DNA of 64,000 bases from Massilia violaceinigra (GCF_002752675.1 NZ_CP024608.1:1488001-1552000); one strand, 5' to 3'. Counted from the stretch's first letter, positions 1 through 8,717 are shown. The notes: generated from the sequence alone by a model not told the origin. Translations and numbers: made by a program.

Positions 1-184
1 CCGGGATCTGGAACCCGGCATTTTGCAGCGCGGCTTGCACGCGGTCTTTCGATTCGCGCACTTCCGCGTCGGGCAGGCCGACGATGGTGAATTTCGGCAA
101 GCCGTTCGCCAGATGTACTTCGACGCTGACGGCGCGCGCTTCCATGCCGGCCAGGGCGCGGCTGCGTAGAACGGCGAGGCTCAT
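1..184 (-). CDS. comM: YifB/ComM-family Mg-chelatase-like AAA ATPase, 5' end only
   Basis: Reading leftwards from an ATG at 184, the 61 visible codons begin MSLAVLRSRALAGMEARAV and continue with FTIVGLPDAEVRESKDRV. This is the very conserved N-terminal Lon-protease-like fold of the YifB/ComM family, whose members are about 500 residues long. In naturally transformable bacteria ComM is a hexameric helicase that helps branch migration during integration of incoming DNA. The ATPase part lies outside the window, so catalytic motifs cannot be checked. dprA, another transformation gene, lies near the other end of this window, though too far away to be in the same operon. Confidence 0.9.
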   Translation of the reverse strand, partial: MSLAVLRSRALAGMEARAVSVEVHLANGLPKFTIVGLPDAEVRESKDRVQAALQNAGFQIP

Positions 185-442
185 GGTTTCCCGATGGGGC
201 AAGTGATGATCCGGCTGATCATAAGCAGTGTTCACCTTCGCCTATTGATGGCGACCAAACGTGCGGGCATGGCGAGGCCCGATGGACGATGGATTGCCGC
301 ATCGTGATAGCCCCAGTGCTATTCGGCAAACTAGCAGATAATTGATGGCTGGAAGCCAATAGAGTGCGCAAGTGGCCTCGCCGGTGGCCATCCACCGGAC
401 TCAAGGTCTGGCGGCGCGATCCATATCAGGGACAGGAAATTG

Positions 443-1630
443 ATGACCAAGCCTTATCGACAGCGGCCCGTCCGCATTTCAATAATCTTCCTCTTTGCCA
501 TTTCCGTGCTTCCGATGCAAGCCGTTCAAGCTCGGGACGACGTTGCATCGCTGATCGCCCAAATCGAAACGCCGCAAACTTTTCCCGACCGTGACGATCT
601 TGACTCCCTCGCTATGGCGGCGTTGATGAAGCGCCTTCGCGTTCCTGGCGTGAGCATCGCTGTGGTCAAGGATTTCAAAATTCACTGGGCCAAAGCCTAC
701 GGCGTCGCCGACGCGCAAACCGGGCGCGTTCTGGACACGGCAACCCGCTTCCAGGCCGCGTCGATCAGCAAGCCAGTGACGGCGCTGGCCGCCATGCGCC
801 TGGCGCAGGAGAACCGGCTCAACCTCGACGCCGATATCAATACGATGCTCAAGTCCTGGCAGGTGCCGCGCTCTGCATTGACGCGCAAGCAAGCGGTCAC
901 GCCACGTTCGCTGTTTAGCCATACATCGGGCGCGGACGATGGTTTCGGTTTCCCCGGTTACGAGCCAGGCGCGCCACTGCCGACGACGGTCCAGATGCTC
1001 GACGGCCGGCCGCCATCGAACGTCGGCAAGGTCGCCTTCGCGCGTGCGCCTTTCGAAGCCTACAAGTATTCGGGCGGTGGATTGACCATCATGCAGCTGG
1101 CGCTGACGGAGTTATCCGGGCGCCCGTTTGCGCAGTTGATGGCATCGTCCGTGCTTGGTCCGGCAGGCATGTCCGACAGCTCCTTCGGGCCGCCAGCGCT
1201 GGAGCGCGCCGCGCTGGCGCACGATGAACAGGGCCGCCGCATGGGCGCTCCCTGGCGCGTCCATCCGGAGCTGGCCGCCGCCGGCTTGTGGACCACCCCG
1301 AGCGACCTGGCCAGGTTCGTCATAGAAATCCAGACGGCTGCGCGCGGTCCAAAGGGCAGGGTGCTGGAACAGCGGTTCGCGCGGGAAATGCTAACCCCGG
1401 TCGGGATTGGCCGCTACGCAGTGGGCCTGGCAATCGACCGCCATGGCGACGGGTGGTACTTTTCGCACAACGGTAGCAACTGGGGCTATCGCGCCTGGAT
1501 GACCGGCCATGTTCGCAAAGGGTACGGGCTCGTCATCATGACCAATGGCGACAACGGCATGCCCCTGATGAACCAGATCGCAGACCGTGTCGCGAAGGCA
1601 TACAACTGGGATTCGATTGAAAAGCCATAA
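443..1630 (+). CDS. Secreted serine hydrolase, beta-lactamase class C / penicillin-binding-like family
   Basis: The 395-residue product starts with a basic, hydrophobic signal peptide (about residues 1-30, ending near QAVQA), so it should be exported. The three active-site motifs of the class C beta-lactamase/DD-peptidase/esterase superfamily are visible: SISK with the nucleophile Ser107 and Lys110, Tyr209-Ser-Gly in place of the usual YxN, and His342-Asn-Gly near the C-terminus in place of KTG. The YSG and HNG variants are typical of the broad 'serine hydrolase' group (esterases, D-aminopeptidases) rather than of true AmpC. ATG 443 is preferred over the TTG at 440 because AGGAA lies 5-6 bases before it. 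The gene is single and faces terC. The substrate cannot be told from sequence. Confidence 0.85.
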   Translation: MTKPYRQRPVRISIIFLFAISVLPMQAVQARDDVASLIAQIETPQTFPDRDDLDSLAMAALMKRLRVPGVSIAVVKDFKIHWAKAYGVADAQTGRVLDTATRFQAASISKPVTALAAMRLAQENRLNLDADINTMLKSWQVPRSALTRKQAVTPRSLFSHTSGADDGFGFPGYEPGAPLPTTVQMLDGRPPSNVGKVAFARAPFEAYKYSGGGLTIMQLALTELSGRPFAQLMASSVLGPAGMSDSSFGPPALERAALAHDEQGRRMGAPWRVHPELAAAGLWTTPSDLARFVIEIQTAARGPKGRVLEQRFAREMLTPVGIGRYAVGLAIDRHGDGWYFSHNGSNWGYRAWMTGHVRKGYGLVIMTNGDNGMPLMNQIADRVAKAYNWDSIEKP

Positions 1631-1646
1631 ATAATGCGGGGGACCT

Positions 1647-1670
1647 GGAGGTCCGGCGTACCGGACCTCC
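1647..1670. terminator. Bidirectional hairpin between convergent genes
   Basis: A perfect 10-bp stem with a 4-base loop (GGAGGTCCGG, CGTA, CCGGACCTCC) lies 16 bases after the serine hydrolase stop and 5 bases before the terC stop, where both transcripts should end. The following T-tract is weak (TCTGCTT), so termination strength is uncertain. Confidence 0.6.
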
Positions 1671-1675
1671 TCTGC

Positions 1676-2641
1676 TTACTTCTCGCCGCCCTTGCGGGTG
1701 ATGAACAGGCTGGCCACACAGCTTGCTGCAATGAGCACGGCCACGACGGTCAGCGATGCCTGCACCGGCACGTGATACCACGGCATGATCAGCATTTTCG
1801 TGCCGATGAAGGTCAGTACCATGGCCAGGCCATACTTGAGCAAGTGGAAGCGATCGGCCACATCGACCAGCAGGAAGTACAGTGCCCGCAGACCAAGTAT
1901 GGCAAACAGGTTTGAAGTGAAGACGATGAACGGATCGGTCGTAATGGCGAAAATCGCCGGAATCGAGTCGACCGCAAACACCAGGTCCGTCACTTCAATG
2001 AGCAGCAGCACCAGGAACAGCGGCGTGACGTAGCGCAGTCCATCCTTGGTGATGAAAAACCGTTCGCCGTGGTCGCCTTCTGCGACACGCAAATGGCGGC
2101 GGGCAAAGCGCAGTACCGGGTTGTTGGCCACGTCGGGCTCCTGGTCGACCGCGACCAGCATGCGCAGGCCGGTAAAGAGCAGGAACGCACCGAACAGATA
2201 CAGGACCCAGCTGAACTCGCTGACCACCCACGCGCCCGCCGAGATCATCACTGCGCGCATGACAATCGCACCGAGCACGCCGTAGATCAGCACGCGCCGC
2301 TGATACTGCTGGGGCACCTGAAACGCGGTGAATATCAGCAGGAACACGAACACGTTATCCACCGACAGCGCTTTCTCGATCAGGTAGCCCGAGAAAAACT
2401 CCAATGCCTTTTGGTCCGCGATCTCCGTTCCTACCGTGCCCTTCAGGTACCACCACAGGCCACCGTTAAACAGCATGGCCAGGCTCACCCACACCAGCGA
2501 CCAGATGCCTGCCTCCTTCACGCTCACCTTGTGCGCCTTGTTGCCCCCGAATACGAACAGATCGAGGGCGAGCATGACGAGCACGAAGACGATAAAAGCT
2601 GCCCACATGGGGGCGCTTGCAATGGTTTCTAAACCGTTCAT
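1676..2641 (-). CDS. TerC/Alx-family integral membrane protein
   Basis: The 321-residue protein has eight or nine hydrophobic segments. It carries the TerC-family signatures EKALSVDNVFVF (about residues 89-100) and EVTDLVFAVDSIPAIFAI (about residues 217-234), each with acidic residues inside membrane helices. Family members include TerC (tellurite resistance), Alx (alkali-induced, manganese-linked) and Mn exporters. Length and N-terminal layout fit the Alx/TerC long form. It lies 27 bases after hpf on the same strand and is probably co-transcribed with it from the promoter at 3090-3118. That gap leaves no room for the yybP-ykoY manganese riboswitch often found before such genes. The likely role is metal or ion homeostasis, by family. 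Confidence 0.88.
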   Translation of the reverse strand: MNGLETIASAPMWAAFIVFVLVMLALDLFVFGGNKAHKVSVKEAGIWSLVWVSLAMLFNGGLWWYLKGTVGTEIADQKALEFFSGYLIEKALSVDNVFVFLLIFTAFQVPQQYQRRVLIYGVLGAIVMRAVMISAGAWVVSEFSWVLYLFGAFLLFTGLRMLVAVDQEPDVANNPVLRFARRHLRVAEGDHGERFFITKDGLRYVTPLFLVLLLIEVTDLVFAVDSIPAIFAITTDPFIVFTSNLFAILGLRALYFLLVDVADRFHLLKYGLAMVLTFIGTKMLIMPWYHVPVQASLTVVAVLIAASCVASLFITRKGGEK

Positions 2642-2668
2642 GGAATGCTCTCCGTTGTCCTTGGTCGC

Positions 2669-3061
2669 TTAGCTTGCCGCGTCGTCATCCAGGTCGCGCA
2701 GATCGCCGTCGCGGTCCATATCCGGCGCCTGGGTCGCCGCCAGGCGGGTGTGGGTAAAGTCACGCTTGCGCTCAACCTGCCGCACCACCGCGCGGTCGGC
2801 GCGATCCGTAGCGCGGTCGATGGCGCTGTAAAGATCGGCTTCCGTATCTTCGATGATCACTTCCTTGCCCCCGCCGAGCTGCACCTGGATCTTGCAGCGT
2901 TTGTCGATGCCGCCGCGCGGGCCGTTGATGTCGGACAGCGACACCGCCAGCCTGCGCATATGCTGGCCGGCCCAGCCTAAGGCGATGGCCAGGCGCTGCT
3001 CGGTGTACGAACGCAATGCCTCGGTGAGTACAAATCCGTTTGCCTGAATGGTGACGCGCAT
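2669..3061 (-). CDS. hpf: HPF/RaiA-family ribosome-associated protein
   Basis: The start at 3061 is fixed by a near-ideal AGGAGG ribosome binding site seven bases upstream. The 130-residue protein begins MRVTIQANGFVLTEALRSY, the beta-alpha fold of the ribosome hibernation factor family, and keeps the basic central part expected for binding the decoding region of the 30S subunit. The acidic tail (DRDGDLRDLDDDAAS) is unlike the long-HPF C-terminal dimerisation domain, so this is a short-HPF/YfiA type. It is the first gene of hpf-terC and is divergent from the nhaR-like gene 109 bases away, which may regulate it. Confidence 0.85.
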   Translation of the reverse strand: MRVTIQANGFVLTEALRSYTEQRLAIALGWAGQHMRRLAVSLSDINGPRGGIDKRCKIQVQLGGGKEVIIEDTEADLYSAIDRATDRADRAVVRQVERKRDFTHTRLAATQAPDMDRDGDLRDLDDDAAS

Positions 3062-3089
3062 GATTTCCTCCTGTTGGGTTAATGGATTC

Positions 3090-3118
3090 ACTATAGTTCG
3101 TGGAAAAGCATCGTACAA
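3090..3118 (-). promoter_or_regulatory. Sigma70-type promoter of hpf-terC
   Basis: On the minus strand TTGTAC (3118-3113) and TATAGT (3095-3090) are separated by exactly 17 bases, with the hpf start about 30 bases downstream of the -10 element. Both hexamers match the sigma70 consensus at four or more positions. Confidence 0.65.
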
Positions 3119-3130
3119 TTCGAATATAAT
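3101..3130 (+). promoter_or_regulatory. Probable promoter of the nhaR-like gene
   Basis: A perfect TATAAT (3125-3130) follows a weak -35 candidate TGGAAA (3101-3106) after 18 bases. It overlaps the hpf promoter on the other strand, so a regulator bound here could act on both directions. Confidence 0.4.
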
Positions 3131-3170
3131 GTGCTGTCAGATCGATTTAATCGATGTATTGAAGGCTTCC

Positions 3171-4070
3171 ATGTCATCATTGAATTTCAAGCACCTGCGC
3201 TATTTCTGGATGGTGGCGAAAACCGGCAGCATTGCCAAGGCTGCCACGCAGCTGCATCTCACGCCACAGTCCATTTCCGGCCAGCTCTCCGAATTTGCCG
3301 ACACGCTTGGCGTGGAGCTGTTCCGCCGTGTCGGACGCAACCTGGAACTGACCGAAACCGGGCGGCGCATCCTGAGCTATGCCGAAGACATTTTCACCAC
3401 CGGCGACGAACTGCTTGACCTCGTGCGCGACAAGACGTTCACCACGACGATTACTTTCCGTGTCGGCTGCGCCGATTCGGTATCAAAACTGATTGCCTGC
3501 CGGCTGGTGGAACCGGCCCTGAAACTAGGGGAACCGGTCAAGCTGATCTGCCGCGAAGGCAGGCTCGCCAGCCTGGTGGCGGACCTGGCGGTTCACCGGC
3601 TCGATCTCATCATTGCCGATCGCCCCATGCCGAGTCACCTCAGCGTGCGCGGCTTCAATCACCTGCTCGGTGAAAGCGGCATGACCGTGTTTGCCACCGC
3701 GGCGCTGGCGAAGGAGCTTGGTGAAGGATTTCCGGCTTGCCTGAACGGCGCTCCCATGCTGCTGCCCGGCGAAGACTTCGCCATCCATCAGCGCGTCTTG
3801 CAGTGGCTGGAAAAGAGCCAGGTGCATCCGCGCGTGGTTGGCGAGTTCGATGACAGCGCGATGATCAAGGCCTTCGGCCAGTCCGGGGCGGGGGTCTTTT
3901 TTGCACCGACCGTGATTGCCCGCCAGGTCAGCGATCAATACCGGGTGGTGCCGCTCGGCCGGGTCGATTCGCTGGTCGAACAGGTGTACGCCATCACCAC
4001 GGAACGCCGGATGAGCCATCCTGCCACGTTGGCAATCAGCACAATGGCGCGCAACACACTGTTTGCCTGA
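3171..4070 (+). CDS. nhaR: LysR-family transcriptional regulator, NhaR-like
   Basis: The 299-residue protein starts MSSLNFKHLRYFWMVAKTGS. It has an N-terminal winged helix-turn-helix (about residues 5-63, with the recognition-helix stretch AATQLHLTPQSISGQL) and a LysR substrate-binding domain after residue 90. The NhaR-type features are the 'HLRYFW' opening, the LTPQ(S/T)I(S/T)GQ helix and the overall length. In enterobacteria NhaR activates nhaA and other genes in response to Na+. No nhaA is present here, and the divergent partner is hpf-terC, so those genes are the natural candidate targets. I chose ATG 3171 over upstream in-frame starts because the domain begins right there. Confidence 0.8.
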   Translation: MSSLNFKHLRYFWMVAKTGSIAKAATQLHLTPQSISGQLSEFADTLGVELFRRVGRNLELTETGRRILSYAEDIFTTGDELLDLVRDKTFTTTITFRVGCADSVSKLIACRLVEPALKLGEPVKLICREGRLASLVADLAVHRLDLIIADRPMPSHLSVRGFNHLLGESGMTVFATAALAKELGEGFPACLNGAPMLLPGEDFAIHQRVLQWLEKSQVHPRVVGEFDDSAMIKAFGQSGAGVFFAPTVIARQVSDQYRVVPLGRVDSLVEQVYAITTERRMSHPATLAISTMARNTLFA

Positions 4071-4259
4071 GCTGATGCCCCCGCCGTGTTTCGACGGCCT
4101 TGCCGCCCATTTCAGCCGGGCTGGCGGCGGCGCCCGCATGGGCCGGGAACCACGTAAAACAGCGCTCGCGGACTTAGCGCATACAATGCATCCATACACC
4201 CGCCCCGCGTCAACGCGACCGGCGGCGTTCGCACATGCTTTCAGAGAACAGGAATATCG

Positions 4260-5735
4260 ATGGATTTTGACGTAGCGGCATGGGAAAAAGAGATCGGCCG
4301 GCCAGTACCACCCCTCATGGCCAAGTTCTTCACATGGCTCGCGCCCTATGAATACGGCGACCTCGGCTACTTCGAGCTGGCGCCGGAAAACCTGGCCGGC
4401 GGTACCGCCTGGGAAGGCATGGAGCGCTGGGGCGACAGCACCTGGGGCTTCATCAGCCTGCCCGACGGTTCCCTGATCGGCCTGTGCGAAGCGGTGCAGC
4501 CGCCTGCCGTCGTGCATATCGGTTCCGAGGGCGAACTGCGAACCCTCTCCGACTCGTTCGAAGCCTTCCTGCTGGCCATCGACGCAGGCGAAACCGACAC
4601 CGAGATCGATCTCGGCGACGATGAGCTGGAACCGGAGCAGGTGGCTGCGCGCAAGGCATTCAAATCCTGGCTCAACAAGAGCAAGATCGCCGCGCCGGCC
4701 GTGAGCGGGCAGTTCGACTTTTCCGCCTACGCCGCAGGTGATCCGCCGGAACGCCGCGCGCCGCCCACGCAGCAGGGCGCCGCGCCCGTCATGGACCCCG
4801 GCTACCTGAGCCACATCGACGGCATGGGCGAGCGCCTCAAGATGTTGTGCAGCCTGGTGGGCCGCACCGCCGCCGATCCCGAACTGTGCGCCGTCGCCGA
4901 ACAGATCTTCGGCAAGGCGCCGCCCCAGTCCATCGGCAATGCCAAACACGACGACAGCATCTGGCTGACCGCGAAAAAGGCCGACGTCAGCTTTCTTTTC
5001 AGCCGCAAGGTGCTGAACCCGAACTACGCGCCAGTCCCGATCAGTAACAAGGCCATCTGCCCGTTCCTGGAAAGCGTGTTTCTTGGTGACGCGTACAGCG
5101 AGCCAGTCCTGTTCGGTTTGCATGGCGACGCACTGTGGGACGCCATTGCGCAGCGCCTGCCGCAACAGTACAAGGAAACCGTCGATGAGGACGGCGAGGT
5201 CGAAAAGGCGTGCACCTTGCCGCTCGATCCGGCACGCGACACCGAACTGAGGCTGTGGATGAACAATGGCCGCACCAATGCCTGCGTGCAAATCGCCCAG
5301 GGACGTGAACTCGCCCGGCCCGAAGCGGCCAACCAGATCCACAGCGGCGCTGGCCTGTTCATGCAATGGGCGCTGGAAAACGGCTGGCTCGAGCGCGCCA
5401 TGTTCCCCGGGCAGGACGAGCTCATCGACTCCATGCGCCGCAGGGAAGCGCGTCCGTCGCAGCTGGTGCAGCTGGGGCTGACGCGCGGGCTGTGGGACAC
5501 GCATCTGACGGACGAGCCCGGCCTGCGCCAGTTTGCCTACATTTACTTCCACAACATGGACGGCATCTGGATCAATGCCGATCTGAAGACCATGTTCGGC
5601 AAGCGCCAGGGCCAGTACGGTCATGACGAACCCGTGCTCGACGACGATCCGGTCGAGATCTACGACGCCTTGTTCGCGCTCTTCACCAAGCAGTTTGCGA
5701 CCTGGAAGCAAGCCAATTCCCAGGAATTGGCCTAA
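4260..5735 (+). CDS. Large SMI1/KNR4 (SUKH)-like protein of unknown function
   Basis: The 491-residue soluble protein has no signal peptide or membrane segment. The first ~110 residues resemble the SMI1/KNR4 (SUKH) fold: a start with an amphipathic helix and 'PVPPLMAKFFTWLAPYEYGD', a WGF...DGSLIGL strand pair, and a later 'LSDSFEAFLLAI' helix. This fold is common in immunity proteins of polymorphic toxins. A Pro/Ala-rich linker near residues 150-180 separates it from a C-terminal region of about 310 residues that I do not recognise. It stands alone between the nhaR-like gene and a 402-base gap, with no toxin gene nearby. The SUKH assignment is by pattern only and the function is open. Confidence 0.6.
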   Translation: MDFDVAAWEKEIGRPVPPLMAKFFTWLAPYEYGDLGYFELAPENLAGGTAWEGMERWGDSTWGFISLPDGSLIGLCEAVQPPAVVHIGSEGELRTLSDSFEAFLLAIDAGETDTEIDLGDDELEPEQVAARKAFKSWLNKSKIAAPAVSGQFDFSAYAAGDPPERRAPPTQQGAAPVMDPGYLSHIDGMGERLKMLCSLVGRTAADPELCAVAEQIFGKAPPQSIGNAKHDDSIWLTAKKADVSFLFSRKVLNPNYAPVPISNKAICPFLESVFLGDAYSEPVLFGLHGDALWDAIAQRLPQQYKETVDEDGEVEKACTLPLDPARDTELRLWMNNGRTNACVQIAQGRELARPEAANQIHSGAGLFMQWALENGWLERAMFPGQDELIDSMRRREARPSQLVQLGLTRGLWDTHLTDEPGLRQFAYIYFHNMDGIWINADLKTMFGKRQGQYGHDEPVLDDDPVEIYDALFALFTKQFATWKQANSQELA

Positions 5736-6137
5736 GGTTCCTTCGGACCGGACTGCAGCGGACCACGCTCCCTGCAGCACCGGTCGCGCCGCTGCGCTAG
5801 CCGAGGTCCCCACCTCGACAGTCAGCGCTTGCGGGCAGGCTGCCATCTTGTCCTGGTTAGCATGACATTCCCGCTCCAGTTGGCGGCGGTGATGTCGTCG
5901 CCGCCGCTCGCGGCCTTGCCGCCTGGGCCACCCGGCCACGCCATGCAAGCGGCGAAGCTATGCTATTAATCTGATTACCTATGTCAATTGCAGATATTGA
6001 CTTGGGTTAACACGATTGTTATATTCGTCCAAAAATTACATTTGGATAACTTTAAGCGTCGAGACACAGCGTGACCGTACACGGCTCTGGGCTGATCAAT
6101 CTATCCATCCATCCCAACCGTTCTGCCGGAGTTCGTC
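5736..6137. other. 402-base intergenic region with promoter at its right end
   Basis: The first ~210 bases are GC-rich with no gene or clear repeat that I can support. The last ~170 bases turn AT-rich and hold the promoter and inverted repeat described for 5983-6025. No terminator with a T-tract was found after the SUKH-like gene. Confidence 0.5.
5983..6025 (+). promoter_or_regulatory. Strong sigma70 promoter with overlapping inverted repeat, upstream of the alginate-lyase-like gene
   Basis: TTGACT (5997-6002) and TATATT (6020-6025) are 17 bases apart, close to the sigma70 consensus. A perfect inverted repeat GTCAAT-N7-ATTGAC (5983-5988 and 5996-6001) overlaps the -35 element, which is where a repressor would be expected to bind. 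The predicted leader is about 105 bases long. Confidence 0.6.
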
Positions 6138-8702
6138 ATGCCCCCCGTCAATCATCGCCCCGCCTTGTCCATCCTGGCGCTGTCCATCGCTCTTTCCGCC
6201 TGCGGTGGATCGTCATCTTCGAATAAAGTGGGTCCGGACGCGCAAGCCTCGGTGAACCTGCCGTCCGCTGCCGCGCCAGTGCCGACGGCACCGGCCACGC
6301 CACCCGCAGCTGTTATTCCCGACACCGTGCCGGTCGCCGGCCCGCCGGAAGCGGCTCCTGCTTTGCCTGGCGCTGTTCCGGTGGCCGATGACAGCCCGGT
6401 TGGCGACCCCGTGGCCACCAAACCGATCATGGTACCGACGCCGGCTGTGCTCATTCCTGCGCCGTCCACGCCGCCGGTTGCTGCCGTGCCTGTGGTCACT
6501 CCGCCAGCCGTTGTTCCGCCGGCAATCACCCCGCCGGTGGTCGCACCGCCGGTCGTCACGCCGCCAGTCGTCACGCCGCCAGTCGTCACGCCGCCGGTGG
6601 TCACCCCACCTGTCGTCAAGCCGCCGGTCGTCGTCACCCCATCCGTGGTCGCTCCACCGGTCGTCACGCCACCGGTGATTACGCCGCCGGTCGTTACCCC
6701 GCCGGCTGTGGTCCCGATCGCCGTGCCGGCTGCCTGGACCACGGGCGTGACCAGCTTCGTGCACCCCGGCATTGGCTACAACGCGGCCGACCTGGCGCAA
6801 TACAAGGCGCACGTGCTCGCTGGCGAGGAGCCGTGGGCCAGCGGCTACCACCATCTCGGCGGGCGCACACCCCTGAACTACGCGATGCTCGGCCCGTTCG
6901 CCATCGCCAACCGCAATTTCGACCTGAACCGCGGCGCCTTCGAGCGCGACATGCAGATGGCCTACAACCACGCGCTGATGTGGTACGTCTCGGGCAACAG
7001 CGCGCACGAGGAAAAGTCGATCTCGATCCTCGACGCCTGGGCCACCACCAACACCTCGCTCGATGGCGTCGAGGCCGCGCTGATGCTGGGCGACTATTCC
7101 GGCCGCGCCATCGTCGCCGCCGACATTCTGCGCGGCCTGTATCCCGGCTGGACCGCGACCCATACGGCGCACATGAAGTCCTGGCTCGAGAATGTCTGGT
7201 GGCGCCGCCTGCAGGTCGGCGGCAGTTCCGCGATCGGCACCGCGCTCGGCAACGGCAGCCTGCTCAAGCCATGCAACCAGGGCGGGCTGGCGCTCAAGGC
7301 CGCGCTGGCGGTGGCGGTATTCCTCGACAGCCCGCTCAAGTTCGACCAGGTCATCAACGCTTACCTCAGCGATCCGGGCGGGCTCGACCAGATCATGTCG
7401 AATGGCGAGGTGGGCGATACCGGCCGCGACCAGGGTCACGCACACGGCCAGATCGCCACCTACGGCGCGATTGCCGAAACCGCCTGGAAGCAGGGCATCG
7501 ACCTGTATTCTCTGCGTAACAACCGCTTGCTGGCGGCCGGCGAATACTACGCCAACTACAACCTGGGCAAGCCGTTCACGTTTAATCCGGTCTCGTGCGG
7601 CTACGGTTACTACACCCAGATCGGCGCCCAGCCCCTCCAGACCATGCCGGCTAACCTGTTCGAGACCTTGTACACGCACTACGTGGTGCGCAAGGGCCTG
7701 AAGGCGCCGAATGTCGCGGAATACCGCGAGCTGGCCAAATCGCGCGGCGAAGCCGGTCCGTACAGCGGTCCGTACTCGGGCCAGGTTTACCGCCGCACCA
7801 AGGACAGCTCGACCGCACGCGCGCTAACGTTCCCGTTCACCCCGCCGGTGATGACGGCGGCGACCAGCTTCACCCAGGCCGACCTGGGCAAGGTCCAGAC
7901 GCCGGGCAGCGCCACCAATACCGGCGCGAACTGGAAGATGACGGCCTCCGGCGCCGGTGCCGAGAAGGGCTATCACTTCGCGTACAAGGAGCTCAAGGGC
8001 GACGTCGAAGTCATCGCCACCGTCACCGATCCGGGGGCGCTGAGCACCGGCGTGGCCGGCATCATGATCCGCAGTTCGCTCGACGCGCGTCCCGCCACGG
8101 CGGCGGCCCAAATTTACGTGGCGCCGGCCAGTTCCGGCAACGGCACGCATCTGTTCTGGCGCGTCGGAACGCAGCACTACGGCGGCTACCATGCGGCGCG
8201 CCGGTTCACATCGGCGGTGGCGCCGATGTCGCTCAAGCTGGTGCGGCACGGTAATTTCGTCTATGCCTACCTGTCGAGCAACGGCGGGACCGACTGGTCG
8301 GCCATCGGCACCATCATTTATCCGGAACTGTCCGATACCTTGTATGTCGGCATTTTCTCGGCCTCGGGCGATCCGGTGGCCACCACCACCGCCAGTTTCG
8401 AGAACGTGAAAATCGGATCGAAGCCCGGCAGCCTGGTGGCGCCGCCCACCAAGGTCAGCGCCAGCGCGCGCAGCGGCGGCGTCGCGGTGCAGTGGGCGGC
8501 CAGCCCGATGGCGCGCAGCTACGATGTGTTGCGCGCTACTAACGCAAGCGGGCCGTTCGAGCGGGTCGGGACCGAGCTGACCGGCACCAGTTTCGTCGAC
8601 GCGGGCGCTACCGGTAGTGCGGCCTACTTTTATGTGGTCAAGGCATCGACTTACAGCGGCCTGAGCGCACCATCCGCGGTGGCGAGCCTGCCGGCGCGCT
8701 AA
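6138..8702 (+). CDS. Alginate-lyase-family lipoprotein with Pro/Val repeat linker, LamG/DUF1349-like and fibronectin III domains
   Basis: The 854-residue product opens with a lipoprotein signal ending in the lipobox LSAC (Cys at about residue 22). Next come a low-complexity region rich in Pro, Val, Ala and Thr (about 40-200), including some fifteen PPVV[TAK]-type units, then an alpha-helical catalytic domain (about 205-540), a beta-sandwich domain (about 570-760) and a C-terminal fibronectin type III-like module (about 765-850). The catalytic part has the features of the Pfam alginate_lyase family (PL5-like): WYVSGN, AALMLGDYSGR, and GEVGDTGRDQGHAHGQ with conserved Asp, His and Arg. The likely role is degradation of a uronic-acid polysaccharide at the cell surface. 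The substrate may not be alginate, and it is not in a PUL. Confidence 0.8.
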   Translation: MPPVNHRPALSILALSIALSACGGSSSSNKVGPDAQASVNLPSAAAPVPTAPATPPAAVIPDTVPVAGPPEAAPALPGAVPVADDSPVGDPVATKPIMVPTPAVLIPAPSTPPVAAVPVVTPPAVVPPAITPPVVAPPVVTPPVVTPPVVTPPVVTPPVVKPPVVVTPSVVAPPVVTPPVITPPVVTPPAVVPIAVPAAWTTGVTSFVHPGIGYNAADLAQYKAHVLAGEEPWASGYHHLGGRTPLNYAMLGPFAIANRNFDLNRGAFERDMQMAYNHALMWYVSGNSAHEEKSISILDAWATTNTSLDGVEAALMLGDYSGRAIVAADILRGLYPGWTATHTAHMKSWLENVWWRRLQVGGSSAIGTALGNGSLLKPCNQGGLALKAALAVAVFLDSPLKFDQVINAYLSDPGGLDQIMSNGEVGDTGRDQGHAHGQIATYGAIAETAWKQGIDLYSLRNNRLLAAGEYYANYNLGKPFTFNPVSCGYGYYTQIGAQPLQTMPANLFETLYTHYVVRKGLKAPNVAEYRELAKSRGEAGPYSGPYSGQVYRRTKDSSTARALTFPFTPPVMTAATSFTQADLGKVQTPGSATNTGANWKMTASGAGAEKGYHFAYKELKGDVEVIATVTDPGALSTGVAGIMIRSSLDARPATAAAQIYVAPASSGNGTHLFWRVGTQHYGGYHAARRFTSAVAPMSLKLVRHGNFVYAYLSSNGGTDWSAIGTIIYPELSDTLYVGIFSASGDPVATTTASFENVKIGSKPGSLVAPPTKVSASARSGGVAVQWAASPMARSYDVLRATNASGPFERVGTELTGTSFVDAGATGSAAYFYVVKASTYSGLSAPSAVASLPAR

Positions 8703-8717
8703 CGCAGGCAAAAAAAA

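Noticed and set aside
2642..2668. yybP-ykoY manganese riboswitch before the terC-like gene
   Set aside because: Only 27 bases separate it from hpf, too few for the riboswitch, and the hpf leader is also too short.
4063..4275. 70-codon open frame between the nhaR-like and SUKH-like genes
   Set aside because: It overlaps the end of one gene and the start of the next, lacks a ribosome binding site and looks like random Arg/Pro/Ala-rich translation.
3525..5948. An 807-codon open frame on the minus strand
   Set aside because: It runs across the 3' part of the nhaR-like gene, the SUKH-like gene and the gap between them and has no recognisable domain; it is a product of codon bias.
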